Source: Deinandra increscens subsp. villosa (taxonomy: Eukaryota; Streptophyta; Magnoliopsida; Asterales; Asteraceae). From it: a DNA stretch of 64,000 nucleotides. Made by a program: the position numbers and the translations under genes. The notes under the pieces are model-generated. The model saw only the letters and a program-made list of their open reading frames with translations, searched no databases and was not told the origin of the DNA. Where the stretch lies: positions 28,258,454-28,322,453 of the forward strand of contig JBCNJP010000012.1 in the NCBI GenBank assembly GCA_039602395.1. Reading direction: 5' to 3'. Shown here in pieces: positions 23,769 through 35,537 of the stretch; the stretch's first letter is position 1; each line of letters opens with the position of its first letter.

Positions 23769-24407
23769 CTAGTGAGCAGTAGGGACCTGGACAGGCATTG
23801 GTACCGTTGGTTGAACCATTTGAGGCTGAGCTCGAGCTGGCTGGTCACATGTGTTCATGGGATGGATGGATCGGTGACAGTTGCCCACACGATGATCGTG
23901 GAGGCCATAATTTTTGCATTACCAGCAAAGAAGGTGGGTAGGGTGGTGACGGTTGCACCGATTGCAAGAAGGATGATGCCCACTGTAAGGCTTCTTGGCT
24001 TGTGGTGTCACAGGATTCCTTCGAGCAACGGGAGGTGCGGAATTGGCAGCATCAGTTGGGGTGACAGGAGTTGTCACCCCAACAGTAAGCTTAGCCCTTC
24101 TTTTCTTCTTGCTGACCCTCATAGAGGAGGACCCAATACCAGAATTTCCTTGGGGTAGACCGGTAGGGTTTCCAAAGCCATTGCATTCCGGAGGATCGCG
24201 TGTCTTACGGCGTTCGGAGAGGCAAACGTGGTTTGCAGCGGTGTCATTACTAATGGACTTAACATTGAGGGCTTGCTGGATCAGGTTAGGGACTATAGCC
24301 ACCACTTTCCATGCAATTCTCCAGACTATTTTGTGGTTGCAGCTACGGTTATTGCGACCCATGCTTTGAAAAAGAGGGAAACAATCATTAGACGAGAGGT
24401 AAGACAT
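23769..24407 (-). pseudogene. gag C-terminal relic with zinc-knuckle region
   Basis: Minus frame: a basic, Ser/Pro-rich stretch (SKKKRRAKL), then PYSGHHPSCNRCNRHH and, after an in-frame TAA at 23919-23921, CKNYGLHDHRVGNC. The layout of a Tyr-Ser-Gly-x-His-Pro start followed by two Cys-rich knuckles is that of gag in plant Ty3 chromovirus-type elements. The second knuckle is imperfect and the N-terminal capsid region cannot be followed. The frame ends at a TAG at 23769-23771. It is the only coding relic in this element. Confidence 0.6.
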
Positions 24408-25199
24408 GGTGGATGATCAATTGGGAATCAAAAGAGAGTAAGGCTTCATATAATAACCGAATCGAATCATCACGTAACGACAAAACAAAATAAGTCGTAA
24501 GATATCGAGGAAATAGTGAAATCACCGATACATAAAATAATAATTCAAGTCGATAATAATTTAGGACACGAGGAATTAAATGCAAGACACGTGTATTAGT
24601 GAACCATGAGGTAGTGTAACATAGATCATTATGAATCATCGAGACCCATAGTAAACATAATAACACGTAAAACACAAAATCTAGTGATTTTAGTAAAAAC
24701 ATAATGAAATGGTCGTCATTCCTGATAGGGAAACTACAACCGTACGGTCCTAACGATAGTTGACGTGCTTTGGCTTAATAGGTTTCGACACTCTCGTCGG
24801 GGTGTCCCAAGTGAGCGTCCGAGTCCGGAAATTCGGATTTATGCGTAACGCTTTTCTTGATAGAGACCCCGACTACCGGTGCTTCTACTCTTCTAGTTAC
24901 TAAATGTCTACCGCTAAAACCCTAACTCTGACGAGATCAAAAAATCGAGAAATCAATTTCCTAAATGGTACGTAAGACACCATAATAAGGGAAGGAGGAT
25001 AGGAAGCCTCAAGTGATTAGTGTACAAGTGTGTGCTGACCGATACCAGCAAGGGCAACGATGGAAATATACATGATTAAGATGTAATTTATGGACATATA
25101 AATCATATAGGTATGCTATGCATGAGACACTTATGCAGGACACTTAAGGCATAAGTCTAGGTCAAGCCAGTTCTAATAACCTAGATCCCTACAGTCGTG

Positions 25200-25211
25200 A
25201 CTCTGATACCA
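25200..25211 (-). promoter_or_regulatory. Primer-binding site of retrotransposon 3
   Basis: On the minus strand TTGGTATCAGAGTC follows the LTR end GTGTGACA after three bases. It differs at the last position from the usual TGGTATCAGAGC. It sets the element's orientation as minus. Confidence 0.85.
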
Positions 25212-25214
25212 ATC

Positions 25215-26060
25215 TGTCACACCCCAACCGACGACAAAATATGTTGGGGTGTGATGATTGTCCAGATGCACACAACACTAATTTAATGTTGCGATATTCT
25301 TAATCAACCAATTTTATACAATTCAATGAATACATAATAATTCAAATACAAAAATAACGAATAACAAATTAAATTAATTAAATTAGGTCACTGCATGTAT
25401 CTTATAGTGTCATCAACAATATCAACATCATCAAACAACAAAACATGCAACATGTACAATATAAAGGTCAACTACGAATAGTTGGTGAGTAAACATAGGT
25501 TTAATGTACTGCCATAGATTAAAGCATGTGATCCATGAGTTAAGTGCAATCAAGTATGATAAAATAGATATGAGATAGAGAACATAAATATGCATGATCC
25601 AACCCTGACAATAAGGTTTCCAATGACCAAGTGGGCTTGTGAAGCCAACATATCTATTACCGTAATTCCGATTTCTACAGTTAATGTTACGCGAGGTCAT
25701 TCTAGAGGTCGTTCACAACATAGCATCAAATAATCCACACAAGTTCACATACAAAAGTACACATAACAACATAGAGTTTGCATGTAGTTTTTGAGTAAAG
25801 TAAATCGAGTATGGATTTGATACGATACATGTTGCACCCCAAAACATTTAAAACAAAGTGGGGCTATGAATACTCACCTGGTGAAGGAGACATGAATAGA
25901 CAATGACACCACAAAATCGGAACGGTTAGACCCGAAGACAACCTCGACGACTAAATGAGATGGAAGAATAAATAAATAACAATTAAATAATTAAATTTCA
26001 CGACAAAAGTGACTCGAGGACTCGCTGTTGATTTAATTGTAGTGATTACGTATGTTCATG
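25215..26060 (-). repeat. 5' LTR of retrotransposon 3, truncated
   Basis: Matches 14089-14639 plus 16231-16497 of the 3' LTR and then stops abruptly within GTTCATGG at 26060, where a family B element lacking its own start takes over. It holds an approximately 120-bp stretch absent from the 3' LTR. The sharp join may be a deletion or an assembly error. Confidence 0.75.
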
Positions 26061-26873
26061 GTCTAATTTTAAATTTCCAGTCTAAATTTAAAAAAAACAA
26101 ACCTAATTTACAAAAGAAAAAAAAAACAAACCTAATTTACAAAAGAAAAAAAATCGTTCATCACCAGCACAACGATTGTTACATCGTTGTAACAATAATT
26201 TTAGGTATTTTTTCAAGAAAATAAATGATAGTTACATAGGTGTAACCATTCAGAAAAGTTACCTAGAAAGAAAGAAGTCGATAAGAGATTACTACTTACA
26301 TTTATGTAATACTATCATTAGCGTAATCACGTGAAACAATTTCACAACGTTCTAGAAAGATAATACATGGTGTTACGTTCGTGTAACATCAATTAAAAAC
26401 ATGTGAAATAAAAGTGTTACGTATGTGTAATCAGATCTAGAAACAATAGAACGACGAATACAATTTACAAACTTTTCTGAATGGTTACACCTATGTAACC
26501 ATCGTTTATTTTCTTGAAAAAAAAATAAAACTATTGTTACAATGATGTAACAATCATTACGCTGGTGTTGAGCTGATGATCAACGATTTTTTTTCTTTTG
26601 TAAAATAGGTTTTTTATTTTTATAAAATTTGGTCTGAAAATTTAAAATTAAAGGAGAGAGAGAGAGTTTAGGAAAAAAATGATAGGAGAGAGAAAATTGA
26701 TTTGAACATTTATTATTAAAAATATAATATGTCTATTATGCCCTTGGTGCATTAAATAAGTTTCAAATTATTTCCAAAAATGACATATTCATTTTCAACC
26801 ATAGATTAACTAATCAATGGTGTAAGATGGGTTTTCCACGTTTTCCAAAAAGGTGAGTTTTTCCATTAATCCT

Positions 26874-26879
<6 letters not shown>
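26061..26879. mobile_element. Family B element, copy 4, left end missing
   Basis: It matches 34720-35473 at about 97% by eye, including the GTTACA-N4-TGTAAC motifs and the right end CCATTAATCCTTACCC. About 230 bp of the left end are absent. A TA tract follows at 26878-26910. Confidence 0.75.
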
Positions 26880-26909
<30 letters not shown>

Positions 26910-26913
<4 letters not shown>

Positions 26914-27147
26914 TCGAGTTACGCTACATCAAGCAAAAACGCTACATCAATGCGGATTGATCTGGGGCGTCCATCAAGATCATCCAACAGCCAAGATCTA
27001 TGGTGTTTTCGCCTATGGCGTTTTCGGGGAAAAAAAAACACCATAGGCGGAAAACACCATAGATCCTGGCTGTTGGATGATCTTGATGGACGCCCCAGAT
27101 CAATCCGCATTGATGTAGCGTTTTTGCTTGATGTATTTTACCCCAAA

Positions 27148-27150
<3 letters not shown>
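26910..27150. mobile_element. Fold-back element, family C, copy 4
   Basis: A 241-bp hairpin in the orientation of copy 1 (GAGTCGAGTTACGCTACATC at the left, TATTTTACCCC at the right), between TA tracts 26880-26910 and 27151-27200. The homologous site at 35473-36342 carries a family A element instead. Confidence 0.85.
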
Positions 27151-27202
<52 letters not shown>

Positions 27203-27250
27203 ATCTTTATACAAAGATTTTCATCATATCCTATACAAAAATCTTACTAG

Positions 27251-27293
27251 CTAAGACCTAGCATCCGACATATAGTCTTCATCATCAAAGAAG
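27251..27293 (-). pseudogene. Last codons of a PB1-like gene copy, cut by the gap
   Basis: 27200-27293 repeats 36342-36435 nearly base for base, so the minus strand here encodes the acidic C-terminus (DDEDYMSDARS) of the gene at 36393-37008. The contig ends inside it. Confidence 0.7.
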
Positions 27294-27793
27294 NNNNNNN
27301 NNNNNNNNNNNNNNNNNNNNNNNNNNNNNNNNNNNNNNNNNNNNNNNNNNNNNNNNNNNNNNNNNNNNNNNNNNNNNNNNNNNNNNNNNNNNNNNNNNNN
27401 NNNNNNNNNNNNNNNNNNNNNNNNNNNNNNNNNNNNNNNNNNNNNNNNNNNNNNNNNNNNNNNNNNNNNNNNNNNNNNNNNNNNNNNNNNNNNNNNNNNN
27501 NNNNNNNNNNNNNNNNNNNNNNNNNNNNNNNNNNNNNNNNNNNNNNNNNNNNNNNNNNNNNNNNNNNNNNNNNNNNNNNNNNNNNNNNNNNNNNNNNNNN
27601 NNNNNNNNNNNNNNNNNNNNNNNNNNNNNNNNNNNNNNNNNNNNNNNNNNNNNNNNNNNNNNNNNNNNNNNNNNNNNNNNNNNNNNNNNNNNNNNNNNNN
27701 NNNNNNNNNNNNNNNNNNNNNNNNNNNNNNNNNNNNNNNNNNNNNNNNNNNNNNNNNNNNNNNNNNNNNNNNNNNNNNNNNNNNNNNNNNNNN
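27294..27793. other. Assembly gap, exactly 500 N
   Basis: A round 500 N is a scaffold-join placeholder, not a measured distance. Both flanks are second copies of sequences found elsewhere in the window (36342-36435 on the left; the Copia gag on the right). Confidence 0.97.
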
Positions 27794-28332
27794 CATTGAA
27801 AGTTATTTCTTTTAAGCACATTCTCTTTGAAAGATTGGGAATTGGGGTTGTGGGAACCTTTGTTTTGGGTTTCTTGCTTTTGTTGGGCATTGGAGTGGGC
27901 TTTGTGAGTTCATTAGAATTCACACGACCATCATTGGAAATGACATTCATGGGCTGATGGTTCTCTTTCCCTTTACCCTGAACCCTTTTTGGTGGAATTT
28001 GGTAGACGTTTGATTTATTATCTGTAACTTCATCAAATTGTTTGGAGTGTTCTTTATACACCCCTTTAGGTAGGTAACACTGATTTACCACCTTTTTCAC
28101 ATTCCACCTCTCTTGATTATTTTCTGAAAGACCATCATGTTTGGGAACCCAAATAGGTTTTAAAGCAACAGCAGATTTGTTAACAGAATTATTCAATTTA
28201 TGACCTTTGAAATCAGTTTTGGTTGGTTGTTGAGGTGACTTAGGCTTTTTGTCAACTTTCTATACCTTTGGTTGCAAGGGTACAGACTTCTGCACCTTGG
28301 GGATTGAAGGTGCAGGCTTTTTGGTCAACTTA
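27794..28332 (-). pseudogene. Copia gag fragment at a contig end
   Basis: Minus strand; it matches 46869-46897 joined to 56859-57365, that is the Copia gag without the Ty3 insertion found there. It gives the empty-site sequence CACATTCTCTTTG. Where the main copy has TAG after PPKRV, this one keeps CAG (Gln). Homology stops at about 28332, where an unrelated repeat begins. Confidence 0.85.
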
Positions 28333-28424
28333 TGATCTAGTGAGATCTGAATTTTTTAACCATTAGATGTTGGTTATTTGGTTAATCCTCTAAGAAATGG
28401 TTAATAATTGTTCCCTTCCCTATA
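28331..28424. repeat. Dispersed repeat flanking a TA tract (copy 2)
   Basis: Second copy of 648-740 (ATGATCTAGTGAGATCTG to TTCCCTTCCCT), here joined on its left to Copia gag sequence and on its right to a short TA tract with a family F element. Confidence 0.75.
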
Positions 28425-28429
28425 TATAT

Positions 28430-28658
28430 AGTGAAAAGTTCATTGTAGACACCCCCATAAGTGTAGACAGGTAGACACCTTTTTTCACCATTAGATCTCT
28501 TGATCTAATGGTTATGATTAATTTCTTTTTTCTTTTTTTCATTTTTCTCATTGTTCAGAAAATTTCACATGTGAAAACACATGTGAAATAAAGTAATTTC
28601 ACATGTGAAATAGGGTGTCTACATGTCTACACTTATGGGGGTGTCTACAATGAACCTC

Positions 28659-28663
<5 letters not shown>
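28430..28663. mobile_element. Small TA-embedded element, family F
   Basis: A 234-bp non-coding element with inverted repeats of about 38 bp, containing TTCATTGTAGACACCCCCAT and its complement at the other end, up to CACCCTATA. The middle has the palindrome TTTCACATGTGAAA three times (about 28564-28615). TA tracts lie at 28421-28430 and 28664-28725. Confidence 0.85.
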
Positions 28664-28725
<62 letters not shown>

Positions 28726-28729
<4 letters not shown>

Positions 28730-29943
28730 AAGTGATCATTAGAAAACCCTTTAGTTTTTGGAAAACCTGGAAAACCATTTTCAACCAATCAAATAATTCC
28801 TCCTATTTTCCATTATTTCTTTTATTAAAAGGGTAATAAGGTAAATTTCACATAAACTATTTTAAGGAAACCATTTGTTTCTTTAAATCATCATAACTAC
28901 ACTCCACATTTACACTCCATAAATCATCATAACTATCTATTTTTTGATTGTCTCAGTTTTGATCATTATGTACAAATTTGAGGATTAGAGATGTTTATTT
29001 GATTTATAATTTTGTCTAATTTGGTGTTTTTTTATATATTGTTCGTAGTTGTTACAACGGTGTAACAACGATTTTGAAGAACAAAGAGGATGAAAGAAGA
29101 TGATGTACATGAAGACGTCATTGAAGATAATGATGACGCACATGAAGAAGACATGTTAAATTTGTGTAACCATGATAATCCAAGTCTCCATTTATTATAT
29201 TATATTCTGTTACTTACACTTAGGTATTCATAAGTTTTCACGTTCTAATTATGAAGTTATGAATTGATTACACAAATGTAATTGGGGTTTGTTAGATTGC
29301 CACTATTTAATTTGATTTATCATGTAAATTGTGATTACACACATGTAACGTGGTTTGTATCTCATCTACATCTCAATTTAAAAAAATGGTTACATAAGTC
29401 TAACTTTAGCCTTCAACAAGTAATTACACTCGTGTAACAAATTTGTTTCATCTCAACTTCTCATAACAACGTTGACGATAGTAATGATAGTAATGAACTA
29501 GTGATACACCGGTGTAACAAACATTGTTTCATCTCAACTTCTCATTATAACAGTGACATTTTTTCTTCTTTAAAAATATACATGAAATTGTTGTTACACC
29601 TATGTAACAACACTGACGAGAGTGATGAATTTATAATAAACGTTTTTTTTTGTTTTTTCTTAAAAGATATTCGAATTTTTTCTATAACTTGGTCTGAAAA
29701 TTTGAAATTAAAGGAGAGAGAGATAGAGAGAGAAAGAATGATAGATTTTAGGAAATGAAAGATTGGAAAGAGAAAATTAATTAAAACATTAATTAATATA
29801 ATTATGATTTGTCTATTATGACCTTCATTAAACCTATACATTTTACAATCTTGCCCTCGTTTAATCTCAACCATCAATTTTAAATCAATGGTTAGAAAAT
29901 GGTTTTCCAGGTTTTTTCAAAAATGAAAGGTTTTCCATGGATC

Positions 29944-29950
<7 letters not shown>
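28726..29950. mobile_element. TA-embedded element, diverged family B member
   Basis: A 1.2-kb element starting AGAAAAGTGATCATTAGAAA and ending TTTTCCATGGATCCCTACCC, between TA tracts 28664-28725 and 29951-30012. The interior carries the family B motif with other spacers: GTTACAACGGTGTAAC, TTACACCTATGTAAC, TTACACTCGTGTAAC. The body is otherwise quite diverged from copies 1-4. No real gene is seen. Confidence 0.7.
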
Positions 29951-30016
<66 letters not shown>

Positions 30017-32350
30017 GGATCAATGGAAAACCTCACCTTTTTGGAAAACCTGGAAAACCCATCTTACACCATTGATTAGTTAATCTATGGTTGAAAATGA
30101 ATATGTCATTTTTGGAAATAATTTGAAATCTATTTATGTAACATCCCAAAATTCATAGATACATAATATATATAGTAAATACGTGTTTATATTATAAATA
30201 CGCAAGCTTGATTGATAAATATGGTAAGACTATACATTGGATAGGTTGCATGCGTTAGAATTATTCGTTTGATAGCCAATATGATGAATTGCGCATAAAC
30301 GAATGTGTTAAACGTTAAATAAAGTAGAATATGAGATGAATATGTATAACATGTTGATACATGAATCATTTGATGGATATATACATGTAAATACGTGTGC
30401 TAATAGCTAACAGAAAAGTAAAAGGGCTAAAAGCGTAATTATTGTAAAGATATAAACATATACAAGTATTATACGTGTTTATATTCATTATAAGTATTTT
30501 CAGACTTAGAAATTAGTAAAAATATATACTAATATGATTCGTAACATAAAATGATAAGTATTGTAAAGTTGAGGGGCTAGAACGTAAATTAGCAAATAAT
30601 AAAGAAAATATATATAAATGTATGTATTTGTTATCGTACGAATCCCGAGCCTTAGAAACCCTAGAAAATGTTAGAAATATGTCCCTTAATGTTTTGGTAC
30701 ATAAAATGATGAAAGGATAGAAGTATAGGGGGTAAGAGTGCACCAAACCAAACCACAGGGACCAAAAGTGTTAAAATCCAAAATCTGGCCGGAACACCAC
30801 TAGCTCGCGTATCGCGAGCCATGTATAGAGGTCCTGCGCGATACGCGAGGATCTCATCTTCGCAGAAAACCTACCTGGTTCGTTTTTGGCCACGACAACG
30901 AGCTTGCAGCTCACGTTTGGCCATGAAACGCGTCGAACTTGAACCCTTAGTCACCCCCACACGTGTTGTTACCTCTGGGCGCACCTTAGGCTATAAATAC
31001 CAGCTTCAATTCGTCCAAATCCTTCACCAATTCACTGATTTCTTCCTCTAAAAACCCTAAAAACCCCAGAATCTTCATCCAACGATTGCGAGCAAACGAC
31101 GAGGAGTTAAGATGCCATCTTCTGCAGTCAAACACTATTAGGTAAGGTCTAAAATAACCTCTTTCAGTTTTGGCTAATTCGACTTCTAAGTATGGTTTCT
31201 AAAAATATGTTAAAATTAGGGTTCTTGAGCTTGTTTTGATGAAATCGGGTGATCGGTTGGGAATTAAGGTCTGAATTTTTGTAGGTAATCATAAAATGAT
31301 GTATTTTAAGAAAGCCCTAAGTTTATTTCATAATTGGAAAAGGTTTGGTAAAGGTTTTATTAACGGGTCAAAATTAGGGTTTTCATAACGTTACTCTGCC
31401 CAAATTGACTAAACGATGTTGAACTAAGCTTAGATCTTTTAAAGGATATTATAAAATGTTATAATTGATAAAACCCTAAGTTGGTTTGAATTAAAAATGA
31501 GTTTTGATTATAAAACGAGAAATTCATGAAATTAGGGTTTCTAAATAAAGATAATTATTATAAAATAATCCGGAGGGTATGGGTACTTGATTTTTGGTCT
31601 TTTAACATGTTTATATATATAATAAGAATATATGAAAGTAAATTGGCTATATAATCAAGTATTTAAAATATCGAGCTAATCGGATATTAGAGGTTCGCGC
31701 GGACCGGAAGGGTAGGCACATGTACACTGGGGTTTCTGGCAATAGCGGGGGTGTCGCCATCCCATCTGGGCAATGGCATCCCAACACTGGGCGATCCCGG
31801 AGTGAGTGTCTACTTATAGGAATGCGCGTCTTCATAATTATCAATAAAAAAGGTTATTATGCCTATAAGGGCATTTTGGTCATTTTGACCTTAAAAGAGA
31901 TGAACCCTAATAAAGTATTATTAGGATAATAGGATATAGGTATTATTTATAATGACTTTGCATTAACGCAATCCGATACGCGATTAGGTTAATTGTGGAC
32001 CATAACGGAGGTTCTGTCTGAATAACTGATTAAAGATATCAGGTGAGTTTCTACAAGCCCACTTGTAAATGTTTTAGATGTTTTAAATGTTTTTAAATGT
32101 TTTCGGGCTAGTATACATACAGTATTTGTGAAAATATATTCAAGATAATTGTGACTTGATATATACATGTTGTATGATGAAATTGTTGTTGAATTGCTTA
32201 TATGTGTTATGCAATTATGTTGACTATAATGTGATGTGTATATACTTGTTTTGAAATTAGATGGCCAAGTGACTAGGGAGTTGTTAGTAAACGTTTAGTG
32301 AATATGTATGATTATATGAGAACAAGTGGTGCATTTGCTTATATTAATAT

Positions 32351-32450
32351 GTGGTGGATACGCCGCTGGTACATCCTATATATATACATAGTAGTATAAG
32401 TTACCCGGTATATTGGAAGTGTGGAGGATACGCCGCTGGTACATCCTGTA
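32351..32450 (+). repeat. Short direct repeat in the solo LTR
   Basis: GGATACGCCGCTGGTACATC occurs twice (about 32356 and 32426), each followed by a TATATACATA-type word. Confidence 0.7.
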
Positions 32451-32639
32451 TACATACACTAACGGTAAATTGGGGGATGTCCATTTGTTGCAGTATATGA
32501 ATGCATTATCACTGTTTAATAACAAACCTAAAGCATCTGGTTATTTAACTAGGGGTGGGTAGTATACGTGATCGGAAATTAAGTCATTAAGACGAGAAAA
32601 TGACCTAATATAGTTAAGTATAAAGTTGGTAGATAAAGT

Positions 32640-32935
32640 TGAGGAATCGTTGTTGCTCCAATGGGGGTGCCCTAGAGTACCGTGTACGAACGGCGCTGCT
32701 TCTCCAATGGGGGTGCCCTAGAGAATGTAGTGTCAGGTTTTCTCATAGGAAGAGTCGGTAACCCAGATGATAAGCCTAGGGTTACTGGTAAGAATGAGGA
32801 GTCGCTGCTGCTCCAATGGGGGTGCCCTAGAGTACCGTGTACGGACGGCGCTGCTTCTCCAATGGGGGTGCCCTAGAGAATGCAGTGGCAGGTCTGCTCA
32901 TAATAAAAGAGTCAGATAAATATAGTGACCTAGAA
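32640..32935 (+). repeat. Two-level tandem repeat in the solo LTR
   Basis: Two units of about 155 bp, each with two copies of CTCCAATGGGGGTGCCCTAG separated by a CCGTGTACG.ACGGCGCTGC spacer, so that the short word occurs four times. The unit ends differ slightly (TGTCAGGTTTTCTC against TGGCAGGTCTGCTC). Confidence 0.85.
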
Positions 32936-34445
32936 GTTTAGCCTAGGGTCATGGTTAAGATAATAAGATATATTATCATAATAAATACGTGCTAGAATTT
33001 ATATGTGATTTATAAATGTGTGTTGTGAAAACCAGGTAAACACTTTAACGGTTTTAAACTAAACGGTAGAACTCACCAGCGTAAGCTGACTTTTTAAAAG
33101 TATGTATGCTAGGTTCTGCAGAGACGTTTAGAAGTAAAGGCACGGATCTTGTGAGGACGGGATAATCGGGAAAGCTATCAAGGAAGGATTTCTGGCAAGC
33201 TGGCTTAGTTATAGATTTCGTATTTATAATTAGTTATAATTATGTACAATATCTCTCTTACTGTAGTACTTAGCTTATATAAATAAAAGTTTTAAATTTC
33301 CGCTGCTTAATATCTCTGTTGATACCTTGTGTTCATGAGTAAATCCGATTCGTGACCCCTCCTAGCGCCAAGTCTGGGAGCGGGCGTCACAATTTAATGC
33401 ACCAAGGGCATAATAGACACACCATATTTTTAATAATAAATGTTCAAATCAATTTTCTCTCTCTCATCTCAATATTCCGAAACTCTCTCTCTCTTTATCC
33501 TTTAATTTCAAATATTCATGCCAAATTTTAGCAAAAAAAAAAAATAAACTTAATTTATAAAAGAAAAAAATCGTTGATCATTAGTTCATCACTAGCGTAA
33601 CGTTGTTACATCGATGTAACAATAATTTTAGGTTTTTTTTCAAGAAAATAAACAATGGTTACATAAGTGTAACCATTCAAAAAGGTTTGTAAATTGTATT
33701 CGTTGTTCTATTGTTTCTAGATCTGATTACACGTATGTAACATTTTATTTCACATGTTTTTTATTGATGTTACACGAATGTAACACCATGTATTTTCTTT
33801 CTAGAACGTTATGAAATTGTTTCACGTGATTACGCATATGATAGTTATTACATAGATGTACGTAGTTATTACACGGATGTAACACTTTTATTTCACATGA
33901 TTTTAATTGATGTTACACGAATGTAACACCATGTATTTTCTTTCTAGAACGTTATGAAATTGTTTCACGTGATTACGCATATAATAGTTATTACATAAAT
34001 GTAAGTAGTAATATCCTATCAACTTCTTTCTTTCTAGGTAACTTTTCTGAATGGTTACACCTATGTAACCATAGTTTATTTTCTTGAAAAAGTATCTAAA
34101 ATTATTGTTACAACGATGTAACAATCGTTGTGCTGATGATGAACTGCTGATCAATAATTTTCTTTTATTTTTTTTGTAAATTAGGTTTGTGTTTTTTTTT
34201 TAATTTGAGCTGGAAATTTGAAAGTAAAGGAGATAGAGAGTGAGGGAGATTTTAGGAAAGAGTAGATGGGAGAGAGAAAATTTGTTTAACCATTTATTAA
34301 AAATAGTTTACAAAAATAGATTATGTCAAGTTACCATATTGCCCTTTAAATTAAAGAAAAAATTAAAAAAAAAAATAATGTGATTGGTTGAAAAAGGTTT
34401 TCCAGGTTTTCCAATAATTAGAGGGTTTTTCAATGATCCTCTTTC

Positions 34446-34488
<43 letters not shown>

Positions 34489-34489
<1 letters not shown>

Positions 34490-35467
34490 GGAATAGGATC
34501 ATTGGAAAACGCTCTAAATATTGGAAAACCTGGAAAACATTTTTCAACCAATCACATTATTTCTTTTGTTTATAATTTTTATTTTATTTAAAGGGCAATA
34601 TGATAACTTGTCATAATCTATTTTTGTAAACTATTTTTAATAAATTGATTAAACCAATTTCCTCTCTCTTATATACTCTTTTCTAAAATCTCCCTCTCTC
34701 TACTTTAATTTTAAATTTCCAGTCTAAATTTAAAAAAAAAACAAACCTAATTTACAAAAGAAAAAAATCGTTCATCACCAGCACAACGATTGTTCATCGT
34801 TGTAACAATAATTTTAGGTATTTTTTCAAGAAAATAAACGATAGTTACATAGGTGTAACCATTCAGAAAAGTTACCTAGAAAGAAAGAAGTCGATAAGAG
34901 ATTACTACTTACATTCATGTAATACTATCATATGCGTAATCACGTGAAACAATTTCATAACGTTCTAGAAAGAAAATACATGGTGTTACGTTCGTGTAAC
35001 ATCAATTAAAAACATGTGAAATAAAAGTGTTACGTACGCGTAATCAGATCTAGAAACAATAGAACGACGAATACAATTTACAAACTTTTCTGAATGGTTA
35101 CACCTATGTAACCATCGTTTATTTTCTTGAAAAAAAATAAAACTATTGTTACAATGATATAACAATCGTTACGATGGTGTTGAGCTGATGATCAACGATT
35201 TTTTTTCTTTTGTAAAATAGGTTTTTTATTTTTATAAAATTTGGTCTGAAAATTTAAAATTAAAGGAGAGAGAGAGAGTTTAGGAAATAAATGATAGGAG
35301 AGAGAAAATTGATTTGAACATTTATTAATAAAAATATAATATGTCTATTATGCCCTTGGTGCATTAAATAAGTTTCAAATTATTTCCAAAAATGACATAT
35401 TCATTTTCAACCATAGATTAACTAATCAATGGTGTAAGATGGGTTTTCCAGGTTTTCCATTGATCCT

Positions 35468-35473
<6 letters not shown>
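34489..35473. mobile_element. Family B element, copy 3
   Basis: A 985-bp element in plus orientation from AGGAATAGGATCATTGG to GATCCTTACCC. Compared with copy 1 it lacks one block of about 180 bp in the middle. TA tracts flank it at 34446-34488 and 35473-35531. Confidence 0.8.

Positions 35474-35530
<57 letters not shown>

Positions 35531-35537
<7 letters not shown>

Larger units (their letters stand above)
20239..25199 (-). other. Interior of retrotransposon 3
   Basis: About 5 kb between primer site and polypurine tract. Apart from the gag relic at 23769-24407 and the minisatellite at 21480-22030 I recognise no protease, RT, RNase H or integrase. Long stretches (20256-21460, 22200-23640, 24410-25190) show only short frames. 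This fits a gag-only or non-coding retrotransposon. Confidence 0.55.
14089..26060 (-). mobile_element. LTR retrotransposon 3, Ty3-type, decayed, with nested insertions
   Basis: Minus-strand element: truncated 5' LTR 25215-26060, primer site 25200-25211, interior 20239-25199, polypurine tract at about 20239-20255 and 3' LTR 14089-20238. The 3' LTR contains a solo LTR (14640-16230), a TAAA microsatellite and a chain of TA-embedded elements (16690-18920); without these it would be about 2.3 kb. The interior keeps only the zinc-knuckle end of gag, a 42-bp minisatellite and no pol. The LTR copies share about 94% by eye, with a roughly 120-bp indel near 25435-25560, so this element is older than the other two. 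Confidence 0.8.
30137..33391 (+). mobile_element. Solo LTR (3,255 bp) with ATTTA target duplication
   Basis: Starts TGTAACATCCC and ends GGGCGTCACA. The duplication ATTTA lies at 30132-30136 and 33392-33396, and the unbroken family B copy confirms the empty site. A TATA box (GGCTATAAATACC) at about 30989-31001 puts the promoter on the plus strand; about 150-190 bp upstream are GC palindromes such as GCTCGCGTATCGCGAGC (30802-30818). No internal region or second LTR remains. The length and the TGTAACATCCC start suit a Ty3 lineage, but this is inferred. Confidence 0.85.
30014..34446. mobile_element. Family B element, copy 2 (inverted), split by a solo LTR
   Basis: 30014-30136 and 33392-34446 together are the reverse complement of 1606-2778, broken at one point by the LTR at 30137-33391. 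The 83-codon frame at 33903-34154 minus is identical in product to 1895-2146. The near identity of the two copies implies recent spread or duplication. Flanks are TA tracts at 29951-30012 and 34446-34488. Confidence 0.8.

Noticed and set aside
23736..24369. Plus-strand frames of 124-140 codons
   Set aside because: They are antisense shadows of the gag relic on the minus strand, which has the knuckle motifs.
27247..28196. Frames of 180-300 codons around 27.3-28.2 kb and 59.4-60.3 kb
   Set aside because: They run through 500 N; only the real bases at their ends mean anything.
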